Assembly: GCA_003134695.1 (NCBI GenBank)
Contig: PLCB01000012.1
Location: forward strand, 1-64,000
Length of the DNA: 64,000 nucleotides
DNA from: Candidatus Zemynaea palustris
GTDB taxonomy: Bacteria > Vulcanimicrobiota > Vulcanimicrobiia > Vulcanimicrobiales > Vulcanimicrobiaceae
Direction of reading: 5' to 3'
In this document: piece after piece, positions 32,981 to 41,830 of the stretch
How the letters are laid out: the number at the start of each line of letters is the position of its first letter
Position numbering within the stretch: the stretch's first letter is position 1
Notes under the pieces: generated by a model
The model's database searches: none
Told to the model about the DNA's origin: nothing
What the model saw: the letters and a program-made list of their open reading frames with translations, nothing else
Translations under genes and position numbers: made by a program

Positions 32981-34101
32981 TGCAGCGCGGCCTAGCCGGC
33001 TACGATAAACGCCGGCTCGCGTTGGGGTCGATCGGGAGCCACTCGGCGCTCGACGTGGCCTCGGGCGCTCGCGCACAGGGACTCCGCAATGTTATCGTGA
33101 CGGCGCGCGGGCGCGACCAAACGTATGCACGACACTTCGCGAGGCGCGAAACACCGGAGCGCGGCTGCGTCGATCGCGTCGTCGAGCTTGCGGCGTTCGC
33201 CGATGTCTTGAAACCTGAAATTCAGCAGACGCTGCTGGACGAGCAGGTCATCTTCGTTCCGAACCGTTCGTTCGAGGTCTACCTGCGCGAGCGCTATTCG
33301 TATGACGAGATCGAACGAGGGATGCTGGTGCCAATTTTCGGTAACCGAAGGTTGCTGCGAGCCGAGGAGCGCGACGAGGCCGAGAACCAGTATGCGTTGC
33401 TTGCACGCGCCGGCATCAGGCATCCGCGTGCCTATGCCTCGCCTCACGAGATCGACGGGCTCGTGATGGTCAAGGCCGCTCACGCCAAGGTCGGATTCGA
33501 GCGCGCGTTCTTCCTGTGCACTTCACCCGCGGACTACGAAAAACAGGCGGCGAGGTTGATCGCGGCCGGCATGCTGACCGCAGAGAGCCTGCGTCTCGCG
33601 CGGATCGAAGAATTCGCCCTCGGTCCGACCCTCAATCTGAATTTCTTCTATTCACCGATCCTCGGTGAACTCGAACTGTGTGGAACCGACACCCGGCGCC
33701 AGACCAATCTCGACGGTCTGCGTGCGTTGCCGCCTGCTCAGCTGCAGATCGGCGCGGAGATTCCGGTCAAGATGGAAGAGGCAGGCCACATCGCGGCGAC
33801 GCTGACCGAGTCGATGTTGGAGCAGGCCTTCGAGCTCGGCGAGCGTTTCGTGGCAGCGGCGCGCTCGGCGAATCCGCCCGGCGTCGTCGGACCGTTCGCG
33901 CTGCAGTGCGTGATCGTGGCCGGACCGCCGAAGGCGTTCGTGGTCTACGACGTCTCGCTCCGCATCCCCGGCTCGCCGGGGACCCGCTACACGCCGTACA
34001 GTGCCTACCGCTGGGGTCGCGACGTCTCGGTCGGCGAACGCATCGCGATGGAAGTGGTGTTCGCGCGCGACACGGATCGGCTCGCCGAGATCGTAACCTG
34101 A
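32980..34101 (+). CDS. purP: second, divergent PurP paralogue
   Basis: This 373-aa protein matches PurP throughout but with more change: LGSIGSHSALDVASGARAQGL, VIFVPNRSFEVYL (where the first copy has VPHGSF), PIFGNRRLLRAEER, LNLNFFYSPILGELELCGTDTRRQTNLDGL, GVVGPFALQCV and VYDVSLRIPGSPGTRYTPYSAYRWG. The ATP-grasp glycine loop is weak (VKAAHAKVGFERAFF instead of GAQGGKGYM), so ATP use is doubtful. Some archaea also carry two PurP paralogues whose second copy has an unsettled role. It may be a structural partner or act on a related substrate. The TGATG overlap couples it to the gene before; its 3' end overlaps the MCO-ZIP gene by 97 nt. Confidence 0.87.
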   Translation: MQRGLAGYDKRRLALGSIGSHSALDVASGARAQGLRNVIVTARGRDQTYARHFARRETPERGCVDRVVELAAFADVLKPEIQQTLLDEQVIFVPNRSFEVYLRERYSYDEIERGMLVPIFGNRRLLRAEERDEAENQYALLARAGIRHPRAYASPHEIDGLVMVKAAHAKVGFERAFFLCTSPADYEKQAARLIAAGMLTAESLRLARIEEFALGPTLNLNFFYSPILGELELCGTDTRRQTNLDGLRALPPAQLQIGAEIPVKMEEAGHIAATLTESMLEQAFELGERFVAAARSANPPGVVGPFALQCVIVAGPPKAFVVYDVSLRIPGSPGTRYTPYSAYRWGRDVSVGERIAMEVVFARDTDRLAEIVT

Positions 34102-36002
34102 CGCGCGGGCGCCGATCGTTGGTTGAGGCCGACGATGATTTCGGTTGCGAGTGCCAGGATGAAGCCGACTGAAACCATCGCGGTCGCGAGCGGCGTCGTT
34201 CCGCCGAGCCGTTTGAGCAACGCCCAGAGTTCGCCGATCACGAAGATGAGCGCGCCCGCCGCAATCGCGAGGAAAAACGTCGAGAGTAGCGGCGAGACGA
34301 AAACGTAGCCGACGACAGTCCCTAAGAACGTTGGCCCGCCGCCGACGATTCCGGCCGCCGCCAATTGCCCCCAACTCGGTACGGTCGCGCGACCGCTGAG
34401 CGGCGCGGCGATTCCGAAACCCTCGGTTGCGTTGTGCAGCGCGAAGCCGATGATCAACCCGATCGCGAGCGCGGTCTGGCCGAGCGCCGCCGATGCGCCG
34501 ATCGCGAGTCCTTCGGCGAAGTTGTGCGCGCCGATCCCGATCGCGATCATCATCGCGAGCGCGTAGGGATGGTCGGCGATCACGGCGCCGCGTTTTGCGA
34601 ACTGCGTCGAGATCGAGCCGAGTCCGACGAGGCCGACGAGCAGACCGGCGACGAGTGCAGCCCCGAGCGCGAACGGAACGGGGCCGCCGCCATGCCAGAG
34701 CGCGACCGCCGTTTCGACCGGCGAAGTCGCATCGTGTGCGATCTCGACGACCAAGAACACGAGAATGCCGATCGCCACCGCGTTGAGCGCGCCGACGGTC
34801 TTCGCCGGGAGGCGCTGCATTCGAGCAATCGGCAACCCGAAGAATATCGTCAGGCCGGCGATCGCGCCGAGCAAGACGGTGGCACCAAGCCCGAGGGCGC
34901 GGCGCGGCGCGGCCATCAGTGTGGACATGTCCATGCCGGCCATCGCCGGGCCCATCGCGGCGAGCGTATTCGGCGTGCCGCGATAATGGAGCGCGGTGAT
35001 GAGCCCGTCCGGATGTGCCGCGCCATCTTCGGTGTGATCGAGGATGTGACAGTGGACGATCCACGTCCCCGGTTGTGCGTTCGCATCGATGACGACGTCG
35101 GCACGCTGACCGGGGCCGAGCAGCACGGTGTCTTGGCGATCGACGTAATCGAGCGGGAGCGCGTCGCGCGCGATCACGATCATATCGTGACCGTGAGTGT
35201 GCATCGTGTGCAGATTTTCGCCGGAGATGTTGATCCAGCGAATGCGAATTCGTTCGCCTCGCGCGACCTCGAAGGCCGGGATGGCCGGATACGATCTTCC
35301 GTTGAGCGTGAAGTGATTCTCGGCCGTGCTCTGGATCTTCCAAGAGGAAAGGATGCCGAGGTAGTCGCGCGCGACCCGTTCTTCGGGTCGAGGATGGGCC
35401 GGCAGGACGACGATCGCGCCGTAGAGTCCGGCGTTGAGCATCGCTTCGGGCCCGTGCGTATGATAGATGAACGTCCCACTCTGCGTCGCGTCGAAGGCGT
35501 AGCGGAAGCTGCCCTTGGGCGGAATCATCGCTTGCGTCACGCCGCCGACGCCGTCCATCGCGACCCGTGCGCCGTGGATTCCGTGCAGATGCATCGTGTC
35601 GGCGACGGGCAGGTCGTTGGTGTAATCGATGACGACGTGGTCGCCCTGGTGCACGACGAGCGCCGGTCCCGGCACGACGCCGTTGTACGTCTTGGCCATC
35701 ACGGTGAGGCCGGGCTTGAGCGTCCAGGGCGCCTCGCGGCCGACGATATGAAAGACCTTGGTCGTCCCGCGCACGTCGGGGAGCGCACGATAGACGCCGT
35801 CCGGGCCGCGGACGATTTTCGATTCACCCGGTGCCGGGGTTGCCCGCGCGATCGGGCCCGCCAGCGGTTGCAAGCCGAGCGAGGTGACGTCGACCCCCGG
35901 CGGCGCCTCGTCGCCGTCGGCGAGGGCCGCAGCCGGGGCCGCGAAGCAGAGGCCCGCGAGCAGCAACAGGGCGCGGAGCCGGACGTTCGGGGTCCGCCAC
36001 AT
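34005..36002 (-). CDS. multicopper oxidase fused to a ZIP metal transporter
   Basis: This 665-aa protein has an N-terminal signal (LLLLAGLCFAAPAAALA). Residues about 75-345 form a cupredoxin pair with all copper motifs: H-L-H-G-I-H at 138-143, H-T-H at 181-183, HTMHTHGH at 265-272 and H-C-H-I-L-D-H at 317-323, as in two-domain laccases. After a Met/Gly linker, residues about 370-625 form a polytopic ZIP domain with HNFAEG (493-498) and HNATEG (523-528), the paired metal-binding signatures of ZIP family members such as ZupT/GufA. This layout puts an outward-facing metal or phenol oxidase on a divalent-metal carrier. The last 40 residues are antisense to purP and may be fortuitous. A 14-bp palindrome lies 25 bp upstream of the ATG. 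Confidence 0.92.
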   Translation of the reverse strand: MWRTPNVRLRALLLLAGLCFAAPAAALADGDEAPPGVDVTSLGLQPLAGPIARATPAPGESKIVRGPDGVYRALPDVRGTTKVFHIVGREAPWTLKPGLTVMAKTYNGVVPGPALVVHQGDHVVIDYTNDLPVADTMHLHGIHGARVAMDGVGGVTQAMIPPKGSFRYAFDATQSGTFIYHTHGPEAMLNAGLYGAIVVLPAHPRPEERVARDYLGILSSWKIQSTAENHFTLNGRSYPAIPAFEVARGERIRIRWINISGENLHTMHTHGHDMIVIARDALPLDYVDRQDTVLLGPGQRADVVIDANAQPGTWIVHCHILDHTEDGAAHPDGLITALHYRGTPNTLAAMGPAMAGMDMSTLMAAPRRALGLGATVLLGAIAGLTIFFGLPIARMQRLPAKTVGALNAVAIGILVFLVVEIAHDATSPVETAVALWHGGGPVPFALGAALVAGLLVGLVGLGSISTQFAKRGAVIADHPYALAMMIAIGIGAHNFAEGLAIGASAALGQTALAIGLIIGFALHNATEGFGIAAPLSGRATVPSWGQLAAAGIVGGGPTFLGTVVGYVFVSPLLSTFFLAIAAGALIFVIGELWALLKRLGGTTPLATAMVSVGFILALATEIIVGLNQRSAPARQVTISASRSVSRANTTSIAMRSPTETSRPQR

Positions 36003-36026
36003 TCTTAGAAGCGCCTCACAGGGAAG

Positions 36027-36040
36027 TTAGGCATGCCTAA
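36027..36040. promoter_or_regulatory. 14-bp perfect palindrome, DtxR/MntR-like operator
   Basis: TTAGGCATGCCTAA is exactly self-complementary and contains TTAGG-N4-CCTAA, the half-site spacing seen in DtxR/IdeR/MntR-family operators. It lies 25 bp upstream of the MCO-ZIP start and 84 bp before guaA. A metal-responsive repressor controlling MCO-ZIP is the natural reading, but no such regulator is in the window. Confidence 0.55.
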
Positions 36041-36073
36041 TAGTAGGTTACCGTGTCGACCGCGGCCTCCCCT

Positions 36074-36100
36074 TTCGGCGACGGCGCCGGGTTCGCCGAA
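36074..36100 (+). other. hairpin in guaA leader
   Basis: TTCGGCGA (36074-36081) can pair with TCGCCGAA (36093-36100) around an 11-nt GC-rich loop, 23 nt upstream of the guaA ATG. It could affect translation or be a chance product of GC richness. Confidence 0.3.
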
Positions 36101-36123
36101 GTGCGCGCGGAAGTGCGCGGCGG

Positions 36124-37674
36124 ATGGGCGAGGCGGCGCCGGCGACGGTCGTGATTCTGGATTTCGGGGCGCAGTACGGCCAGTTGATCGCGCGCCGCGT
36201 TCGCGAGGCGAACGTCTACTCGGAGTTGCTTCCGTGGGACACGCCGTGGGAAGAGATCGCGGCGCGCGCACCGGCGGCCGTGATCCTGAGCGGCGGTCCC
36301 GAGAGCACGCTCGCGCCGGACGCGCCCGGCGTCGATCGGCGGCTCTGGGACGCCGGCGTTCCGGTGCTCGGCATCTGTTACGGAATCCAGTTGATCGCGC
36401 GCGACCTCGGCGGCACGCTGGTACCGGCGACCCATCGAGAGTACGGTCCGACGACGTTTGAGTTGCTGGAACGCTCGCCGTTGACGGCAGGCGCGGCGGA
36501 GCGCAGCCGCGTGTGGATGTCGCACGGCGACACGGTCGAGAAGCCGCCGCCCGGTTTCTCGGTGATTGGCCACACGCCGCGTTGCGCGATCGCCGCGATG
36601 GGCGATCCGCGCCGGCGTATCTACGGTGTGCAATTCCATCCCGAAGTCGTGCACACCGAAGCCGGACATCGCATTCTCTCGAATTTCTTGCACGGCATCG
36701 CGGATATCAAATCGACCTGGCGCATGGAGTCCTTCGTCGAGCAGAGCGTCGCCGAAATCCGACGCACGGTCGGCGAGGGCCGCGTGATCTGCGCGCTCTC
36801 CGGCGGCGTCGACTCCGCCGTCGCAGCGACGCTGGTCGCCCGCGCCATCGGCGAGCGCCTGACCTGCATCTTCGTCGACACCGGTTTACTGCGCTTGGGC
36901 GAGGCGGAGAGCGTCGTCGCGGCCTTCCGCGACGTGCTGCATCTGCGCGTCGTGAAGGTCGACGCGCAAGAACGTTTTCTCGCACGCCTCGCCGGCGTCG
37001 TCGACCCGGAAGAAAAGCGCATTCGGATCGGACACGAATTCATTGCGATTTTCGAAGAAGAAGCGCGCAAACTTCTCGATGTTGAATGGCTGGTGCAGGG
37101 GACGCTCTATCCCGACGTCATAGAATCGAAGACGCCGGGCTCGAAGGCGGGGCACAAGATCAAGTCGCACCACAACGTCGGCGGCTTGCCCGCGACGATG
37201 AATCTCAAGCTGATCGAGCCGCTACGTCTCTTGTTCAAGGATGAGGTTCGCGCGGTCGGGCGCGTCCTGGGCCTGCCGTCGGAGATCGTCGAACGCCAAC
37301 CTTTCCCCGGACCCGGCTTGGCGGTTCGCGTCCTGGGCGAGGTGACGTCGGATCGTTTACGGACGCTGCGGCTCGCCGACGCCATCGTTACCGGCGAGAT
37401 CGAAGGCGCGCACCTCGCGCCGCATCCGTGGCAGTATTTCGCGGTGCTGACGCCGCTGCAGAGCGTCGGAGTGATGGGCGACGGTCGCACGTATGCAAAC
37501 CTGGTCGCGGTTCGTGCGATCACAAGTGAGGACGGGATGACCGCCGACTGGGCCCGCCTTCCGCATGACTTACTCGAACGCATCAGCACGCGCATCGTCA
37601 ATGAGGTCCCCGGCATCAACCGCATCGCCTACGACGTCACGTCGAAGCCTCCGGCCACCGTCGAGTGGGAATAG
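36124..37674 (+). CDS. guaA: GMP synthase (glutamine-hydrolysing)
   Basis: This 516-aa protein converts XMP to GMP. The glutaminase domain has [24 protein letters not shown], the nucleophile in GICYGIQL (C85) and [12 protein letters not shown]. The ATP pyrophosphatase domain has the P-loop [12 protein letters not shown] and the C-terminal dimerisation part has [18 protein letters not shown] and [14 protein letters not shown]. The ATG at 36124 lacks a strong ribosome site. It is followed at 14 nt by purD, so IMP branching to GMP is built into the cluster. Confidence 0.97.
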   Translation: MGEAAPATVVILDFGAQYGQLIARRVREANVYSELLPWDTPWEEIAARAPAAVILSGGPESTLAPDAPGVDRRLWDAGVPVLGICYGIQLIARDLGGTLVPATHREYGPTTFELLERSPLTAGAAERSRVWMSHGDTVEKPPPGFSVIGHTPRCAIAAMGDPRRRIYGVQFHPEVVHTEAGHRILSNFLHGIADIKSTWRMESFVEQSVAEIRRTVGEGRVICALSGGVDSAVAATLVARAIGERLTCIFVDTGLLRLGEAESVVAAFRDVLHLRVVKVDAQERFLARLAGVVDPEEKRIRIGHEFIAIFEEEARKLLDVEWLVQGTLYPDVIESKTPGSKAGHKIKSHHNVGGLPATMNLKLIEPLRLLFKDEVRAVGRVLGLPSEIVERQPFPGPGLAVRVLGEVTSDRLRTLRLADAIVTGEIEGAHLAPHPWQYFAVLTPLQSVGVMGDGRTYANLVAVRAITSEDGMTADWARLPHDLLERISTRIVNEVPGINRIAYDVTSKPPATVEWE

Positions 37675-37688
37675 CGTCGAGCTAGGCG

Positions 37689-38972
37689 GTGCGAATTCTT
37701 GTCATCGGCAATGGGGCGCGGGAAGACGCGCTGGCGTGGCGGTTGGCGCAGTCGCCGTCGTGTGAAGCGGTGTTCGTCGCGCCAGGCAATGCCGGGACCG
37801 CGTTGCGTCACGAGAATTGGCCGATCGTTGCAACCGAAGGGCGCGCGCTCGTCGCGCGCGCCAAAGACGCGCAGATCGATCTGGCGGTGATCGGTCCGGA
37901 AACCGCGATCGCGGCCGGCGTCGCCGATCGTTTTCGCGAGGCGAATATTGCGACGTTTGGCCCCAACCGCAGCGCGGGCCGGCTCGAGTCGAGCAAGATT
38001 TTCGCGAAGCGCTTCATGGAACGGCACGGCGTCTCGACCGCAAAGGCGCGCATCGTCCACTCGCTGGCAAATGCGGAACGCGTCCTCGATGATTGGAGCG
38101 GTGCCTGCGTCGTCAAAGCCGATGGGCTCGCCGCCGGAAAGGGCGTCGTCGTGACGCCCGACGTCGCGACGGCGCGCGCGGTCGTGCGTGAGTGGTACGG
38201 TTCGGGGCGTATCCCGGGCGGCGGCAGCGACGTTCTCTTGGAAGAGAAACTCGACGGACGTGAGGTCAGCGTCTTCGCGCTCGGCGACGGGAAACGGTTT
38301 GTGCCCTTTGCGTCGGCGTGCGACTATAAGCGCGCCGGCGACGCAGATACGGGCCCGAACACCGGCGGGATGGGCGCATACTCGCCGCCTTTCGGATTCC
38401 CGGGAGACCTGCACGACATCGTGCGCGAGCGAATCCTCGAACCCGTCGCGCGCGGCCTGGCCGCCGAAAACGAGCGGTACGTCGGCGCCTTGTACTGCGG
38501 CTTGATGTGGACGGCCGACGGACCGGCGGTGATCGAGTTCAACGCACGTTTCGGCGATCCCGAGACGCAGGTACTTATGCCGCGCGTCCGTGGCGACTTC
38601 GCGCGCGCGCTCGTGAGCGCGGCTCACGGTGCGCTCGAGCCCGACAGCATCTCCTTCGCCGATGACGCGTGCGTCGGCGTCGTCCTCGCGACGGCGGACT
38701 ACCCGCGCACGAGCACACCTCTCGCCGGTCTTCCGGCAGTTCTCGGATTGTCGGAAGGCAAGCTGGCGTTCTGGGGCGGCTCGACGCTGCGCGATGGCGT
38801 CGTCGATTCGAAAGGCGGCCGCGTCCTCACCCTCACCGCACTCGGCGCGACCCTCGCCGAGGCACGTGCCAACGCGTACGACGCCGTCGACGAGGTCGGT
38901 CGCCGGCTAGGCGGCGCCGCGGCGTCGCTTACGTATCGGCGAGACATCGCGGCGCTGCCGCCGACGGCGTGA
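37689..38972 (+). CDS. purD: phosphoribosylamine-glycine ligase
   Basis: This 427-aa ATP-grasp enzyme joins glycine to phosphoribosylamine. It has ILVIGNGAREDALAW, FGPNRSAGRLESSKIFAKRFM, VKADGLAAGKGVVV, LEEKLDGREVSVFAL, DYKRAGDADTGPNTGGMGAYSPP and EFNARFGDPETQVLMPR. The family usually reads GGREHA at the first glycine loop; here it is NGARED. The GTG start begins 14 nt after guaA. Confidence 0.96.
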   Translation: MRILVIGNGAREDALAWRLAQSPSCEAVFVAPGNAGTALRHENWPIVATEGRALVARAKDAQIDLAVIGPETAIAAGVADRFREANIATFGPNRSAGRLESSKIFAKRFMERHGVSTAKARIVHSLANAERVLDDWSGACVVKADGLAAGKGVVVTPDVATARAVVREWYGSGRIPGGGSDVLLEEKLDGREVSVFALGDGKRFVPFASACDYKRAGDADTGPNTGGMGAYSPPFGFPGDLHDIVRERILEPVARGLAAENERYVGALYCGLMWTADGPAVIEFNARFGDPETQVLMPRVRGDFARALVSAAHGALEPDSISFADDACVGVVLATADYPRTSTPLAGLPAVLGLSEGKLAFWGGSTLRDGVVDSKGGRVLTLTALGATLAEARANAYDAVDEVGRRLGGAAASLTYRRDIAALPPTA

Positions 38973-39012
38973 CCGAAACCCCGGTTCTTCGGCCCGGGTA
39001 GTGGTGAGGGCT

Positions 39013-39672
39013 ATGTATCAGTTCCCACAGCGTTCGGGGGTGGCGGTCGCCTCGACCGGGACGCTTCTCGGTCACGTTCTGATGATTACGGGCACCGGAT
39101 TCGTCATTACCGCCGTGGCGGCGTATCTGACCGCTGCGCTGGCGCTGCCGTTCAACGTCGCGCTTATTGCGATGCTGATCGGGTTCGGTTTCCTGATCGC
39201 CATTCAAGCGACGCGCAACAACGAAGCGCTCTCGCTCTTGATGTTCTACCTCTTCACGCTCTGCGAAGGCGTCGGCATCGGGCCGCTGATCGGCTCGTAT
39301 CTGCAAGACCCGAACGGCTCCGGCATCGTCGTCGATGCGGCGGTGACGACCGGTCTCGGGATGCTGACGCTCGCCGCCATCGTCTACCTCACCACCTTCG
39401 ACTACCGGCGCCTTTCGGGGATCGCCTTCGGCGCGCTGGTCTTGCTCGTGATTGCGGGAATCATCTCGCTCTTCGTCCACTTCATCCAGCCGCAAACCTA
39501 CGCGTGGCTGACGCTCGTTATCTTCACCGTCCTCGTCCTCGTCGATTTCGCCCGTGTCAAAGCCGGAGGCGACGGCTTGACGGCGGTGCAAATGGCGACC
39601 TCGATCTATCTCGACGCCATCAACATCTTCTTGGCGCTCCTACAAATACTCGGCGGACGCCGCCGCAGTTGA
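39013..39672 (+). CDS. Bax inhibitor-1/YccA family membrane protein
   Basis: This 219-aa protein has seven hydrophobic segments and the family marks FYLFTLCEGVGIGPL and the C-terminal LYLDAINIFLALLQILG (written SIYLDAINIF here). Bacterial members are calcium-leak channels or FtsH partners. The ATG at 39013 follows GAGG; GTG 39001 is also in frame. It sits between purD and purF without an obvious pathway link. Confidence 0.9.
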   Translation: MYQFPQRSGVAVASTGTLLGHVLMITGTGFVITAVAAYLTAALALPFNVALIAMLIGFGFLIAIQATRNNEALSLLMFYLFTLCEGVGIGPLIGSYLQDPNGSGIVVDAAVTTGLGMLTLAAIVYLTTFDYRRLSGIAFGALVLLVIAGIISLFVHFIQPQTYAWLTLVIFTVLVLVDFARVKAGGDGLTAVQMATSIYLDAINIFLALLQILGGRRRS

Positions 39673-39704
39673 GGGATTCGCGGCCCGAGCGCGAAGCACG
39701 CTAG

Positions 39705-41138
39705 ATGGCACGAGCCTTCGATGAGCGGGCTCCGCTCCCGGGCGGCGACACGCTGCACGAAGCGTGCGGCGTGGTTGGGATCTACGCGCCCGGATTCGAT
39801 GTGGCGCGGCTCGCGTATTTCGGGCTCTACGCGCTGCAGCATCGTGGCCAGGAGTCGGCCGGCATCGCCGTCTCCGACGGTGCTTCGATCGTCTGCCACC
39901 GCGAGATGGGCTTGCTCTCGAGCATCTTCGACGAGGAGATCCTCGCTCGGCTGCAGGGCTACATCGCCGTGGGCCACACGCGTTACTCGACGACGGGTTC
40001 GTCGGTCGTCGTCAACGCCCAGCCGCTGCTCGAGCGCGCGGCGTTCGGTGACGTCGCGCTGGCGCACAACGGAAACCTGACCAACACCGACGAGCTGCGC
40101 GATTCGCTGCTGCCCGAGACGACGCTGCAGGCGACGTCGGACTCAGAAGTGCTGGCCAAGGCGATCGTTCAAGCGCCGGGCGCCGACATAGTGGCGCGGA
40201 TTCGGGACGTCATGACGCGCGCCGCCGGCGCGTATTCAATCGTCATGTCGACGACCGATGCGCTCTACGCGTTCCGCGACCCGTGGGGCGTGCGACCGCT
40301 ATGTTACGGGCGCAACCCCGGCGGCGGCTACGTCTTCGCCTCTGAATCGTGCGCCCTGGCGACCGTCGGTGCGAAATACATCCGCGAGATCGAGCCGGGC
40401 GAGATCATGTGGGTCGACGGCGACGGCCTGCATTACGACAAGATCGCTCAGCCCAAGCCCCAAGCGCTTTGCATGTTCGAATACATCTACTTCGCGCGTC
40501 CCGACTCAGTCCTCAACGATCGCTCGATTTACATGGCGCGGCTCGAGATGGGTCGGCGCTTGGCGCGCGAGCATCCGGTCGCCGCCGATGTGGTGATGGC
40601 GGTTCCCGATTCGGCGATCCCGGGCGGAATCGGTTTCGCCCAGGAGAGCGGACTACCATATATCGAGGGGCTCATCAAGAACCGCTATATCGGCCGCACG
40701 TTCATCAGCCCCGACCAGCGGATGCGCAACCGCAGCGTCGAGTTGAAGTTCAATCCGGTCATGGAAAATCTGCGCGGGCAGCGCGTCGTCGTCGTCGACG
40801 ACTCGATCGTGCGCGGCACGACGACACCCCGCATCGTAAAGTTACTGCGCGACTCGGGGGCGACGGAGGTCCACGTGCGAATCACCTCGCCGCCGATCGT
40901 GCATCCATGCTATCTCGGCGTCGACATGGCGACGTACGAGGAGTTGATCGCGGCAAACATGACCATCCCTGAGATATGCGAAGCAATCGGCGCCGACTCG
41001 CTCGGCTATTTGAGCAAAGAGGGGCTGCTTGCCGCCGTCGCTCGGAAGCGCGGCGAGATGTGTCTCGGCTGTCTTACCGGCGAATATCCGGAGACCTATA
41101 ACGGGCCGGCGGTGGTCGCGAGCGGCGCGCGCGGTTAA
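39705..41138 (+). CDS. purF: amidophosphoribosyltransferase
   Basis: This 477-aa enzyme performs the first committed step, PRPP to phosphoribosylamine. It has a propeptide of 20 residues ahead of C21 in HEACGVVGIY, which becomes the N-terminal nucleophile. It has LQHRGQESAGI, VGHTRYSTTG, LAHNGNLTN, and the PRPP loop VVVVDDSIVRGTTT. Cysteines in ALCMFEYIYFARPDS, HPCYLGVD and CLGCLTGEYP are the usual ligands of a 4Fe-4S cluster, so it is the Bacillus-type oxygen-sensitive enzyme. It converges with, and overlaps by 4 nt, the YkgJ-like gene. Confidence 0.97.
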   Translation: MARAFDERAPLPGGDTLHEACGVVGIYAPGFDVARLAYFGLYALQHRGQESAGIAVSDGASIVCHREMGLLSSIFDEEILARLQGYIAVGHTRYSTTGSSVVVNAQPLLERAAFGDVALAHNGNLTNTDELRDSLLPETTLQATSDSEVLAKAIVQAPGADIVARIRDVMTRAAGAYSIVMSTTDALYAFRDPWGVRPLCYGRNPGGGYVFASESCALATVGAKYIREIEPGEIMWVDGDGLHYDKIAQPKPQALCMFEYIYFARPDSVLNDRSIYMARLEMGRRLAREHPVAADVVMAVPDSAIPGGIGFAQESGLPYIEGLIKNRYIGRTFISPDQRMRNRSVELKFNPVMENLRGQRVVVVDDSIVRGTTTPRIVKLLRDSGATEVHVRITSPPIVHPCYLGVDMATYEELIAANMTIPEICEAIGADSLGYLSKEGLLAAVARKRGEMCLGCLTGEYPETYNGPAVVASGARG

Positions 41139-41830
41139 GTCTTACTGCTGCACACCGTCAGCTCAAGCGTACAGATACCCTCGACGTCAGCCAAGAAACT
41201 CTTGACGCGTGCGGTCGCGCTCTCATCCACGGCTTGTTGCCAATGCAGGACGAGGTTGTCAAAGGACTCTTTGCCGATCTCCGAGCGTCGCGCGTCGATC
41301 GCGTCGAAGCAGCGTTCGACGTACGCGTAATACTGCGGCAGGGTTCCGCCGCTCGGCGCCGAGCTCTCGTTCCAACGCTCGGCGACCAGTCCGTACAGAT
41401 GCGATTCGAAGAGGTGTTCGAGCAAATTACGCCGCCAGTACGGATACGTAATGGTCGCCATGTTCCAGTTCGATGCTTCGCAGCGGATGTCGCTGCGCAG
41501 CGCGACCGAGCCGTTGGTGAAGGTCATGGGATAGACGGCGCAGACGCGCGGGCGCTCCGCATAGATGCCGCAGCGGCGGATTTCACCGGGAAGATGCATC
41601 AGGAACGTGCAGGCTCGCGCGTTTTCGGCGTTTTTTCCGAGGTAGAGCGCATGCCGCTCGCCGTCGATGAGAAACGCCCCGGGTCCGGTCGGTGTGTCGG
41701 CACCGATTGTGACGAACTGACTGAATTCGAGTGCCTGCGCGCGCTTGATCCGCCACGCGTCGTATCCGGTGATGCGCACGATGACGTCGTAGCAGCAGAG
41801 TCCATTGCAGGTAGCGCAGGCATCGCTCAC
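41135..41830 (-). CDS. YkgJ-type Cys-cluster protein (copy B)
   Basis: This protein of about 231 aa starts at GTG 41830. It opens with CATCNGLCCYDV, then CTFLMHLPGEIRRCGIYAERPRVCAVYPMTF, the pattern of the YkgJ/FliB-like family of metal-chelating cysteine proteins. The overall cysteine layout could hold zinc or an iron-sulfur cluster. The start overlaps the stop of copy A by 4 nt. The function is unknown; it lies next to the iron-sulfur enzyme PurF, though on the other strand. Confidence 0.8.
   Translation of the reverse strand: MSDACATCNGLCCYDVIVRITGYDAWRIKRAQALEFSQFVTIGADTPTGPGAFLIDGERHALYLGKNAENARACTFLMHLPGEIRRCGIYAERPRVCAVYPMTFTNGSVALRSDIRCEASNWNMATITYPYWRRNLLEHLFESHLYGLVAERWNESSAPSGGTLPQYYAYVERCFDAIDARRSEIGKESFDNLVLHWQQAVDESATARVKSFLADVEGICTLELTVCSSKT

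Noticed and set aside
32980-34101. second purP as an ordinary PurK/PurT ATP-grasp enzyme
   Set aside because: The order of motifs (GSHSALD, FYSPILGELEL, GPFALQ) is that of PurP and not of PurK or PurT.
33652-35343. 563-aa minus-strand ORF
   Set aside because: It is a shadow of the MCO-ZIP gene in another frame; it is extremely Arg-rich and shows no family motif.
34365-36008. 547-aa plus-strand ORF antisense to MCO-ZIP
   Set aside because: It is an antisense product of a high-GC gene with skewed composition and no recognisable motif.
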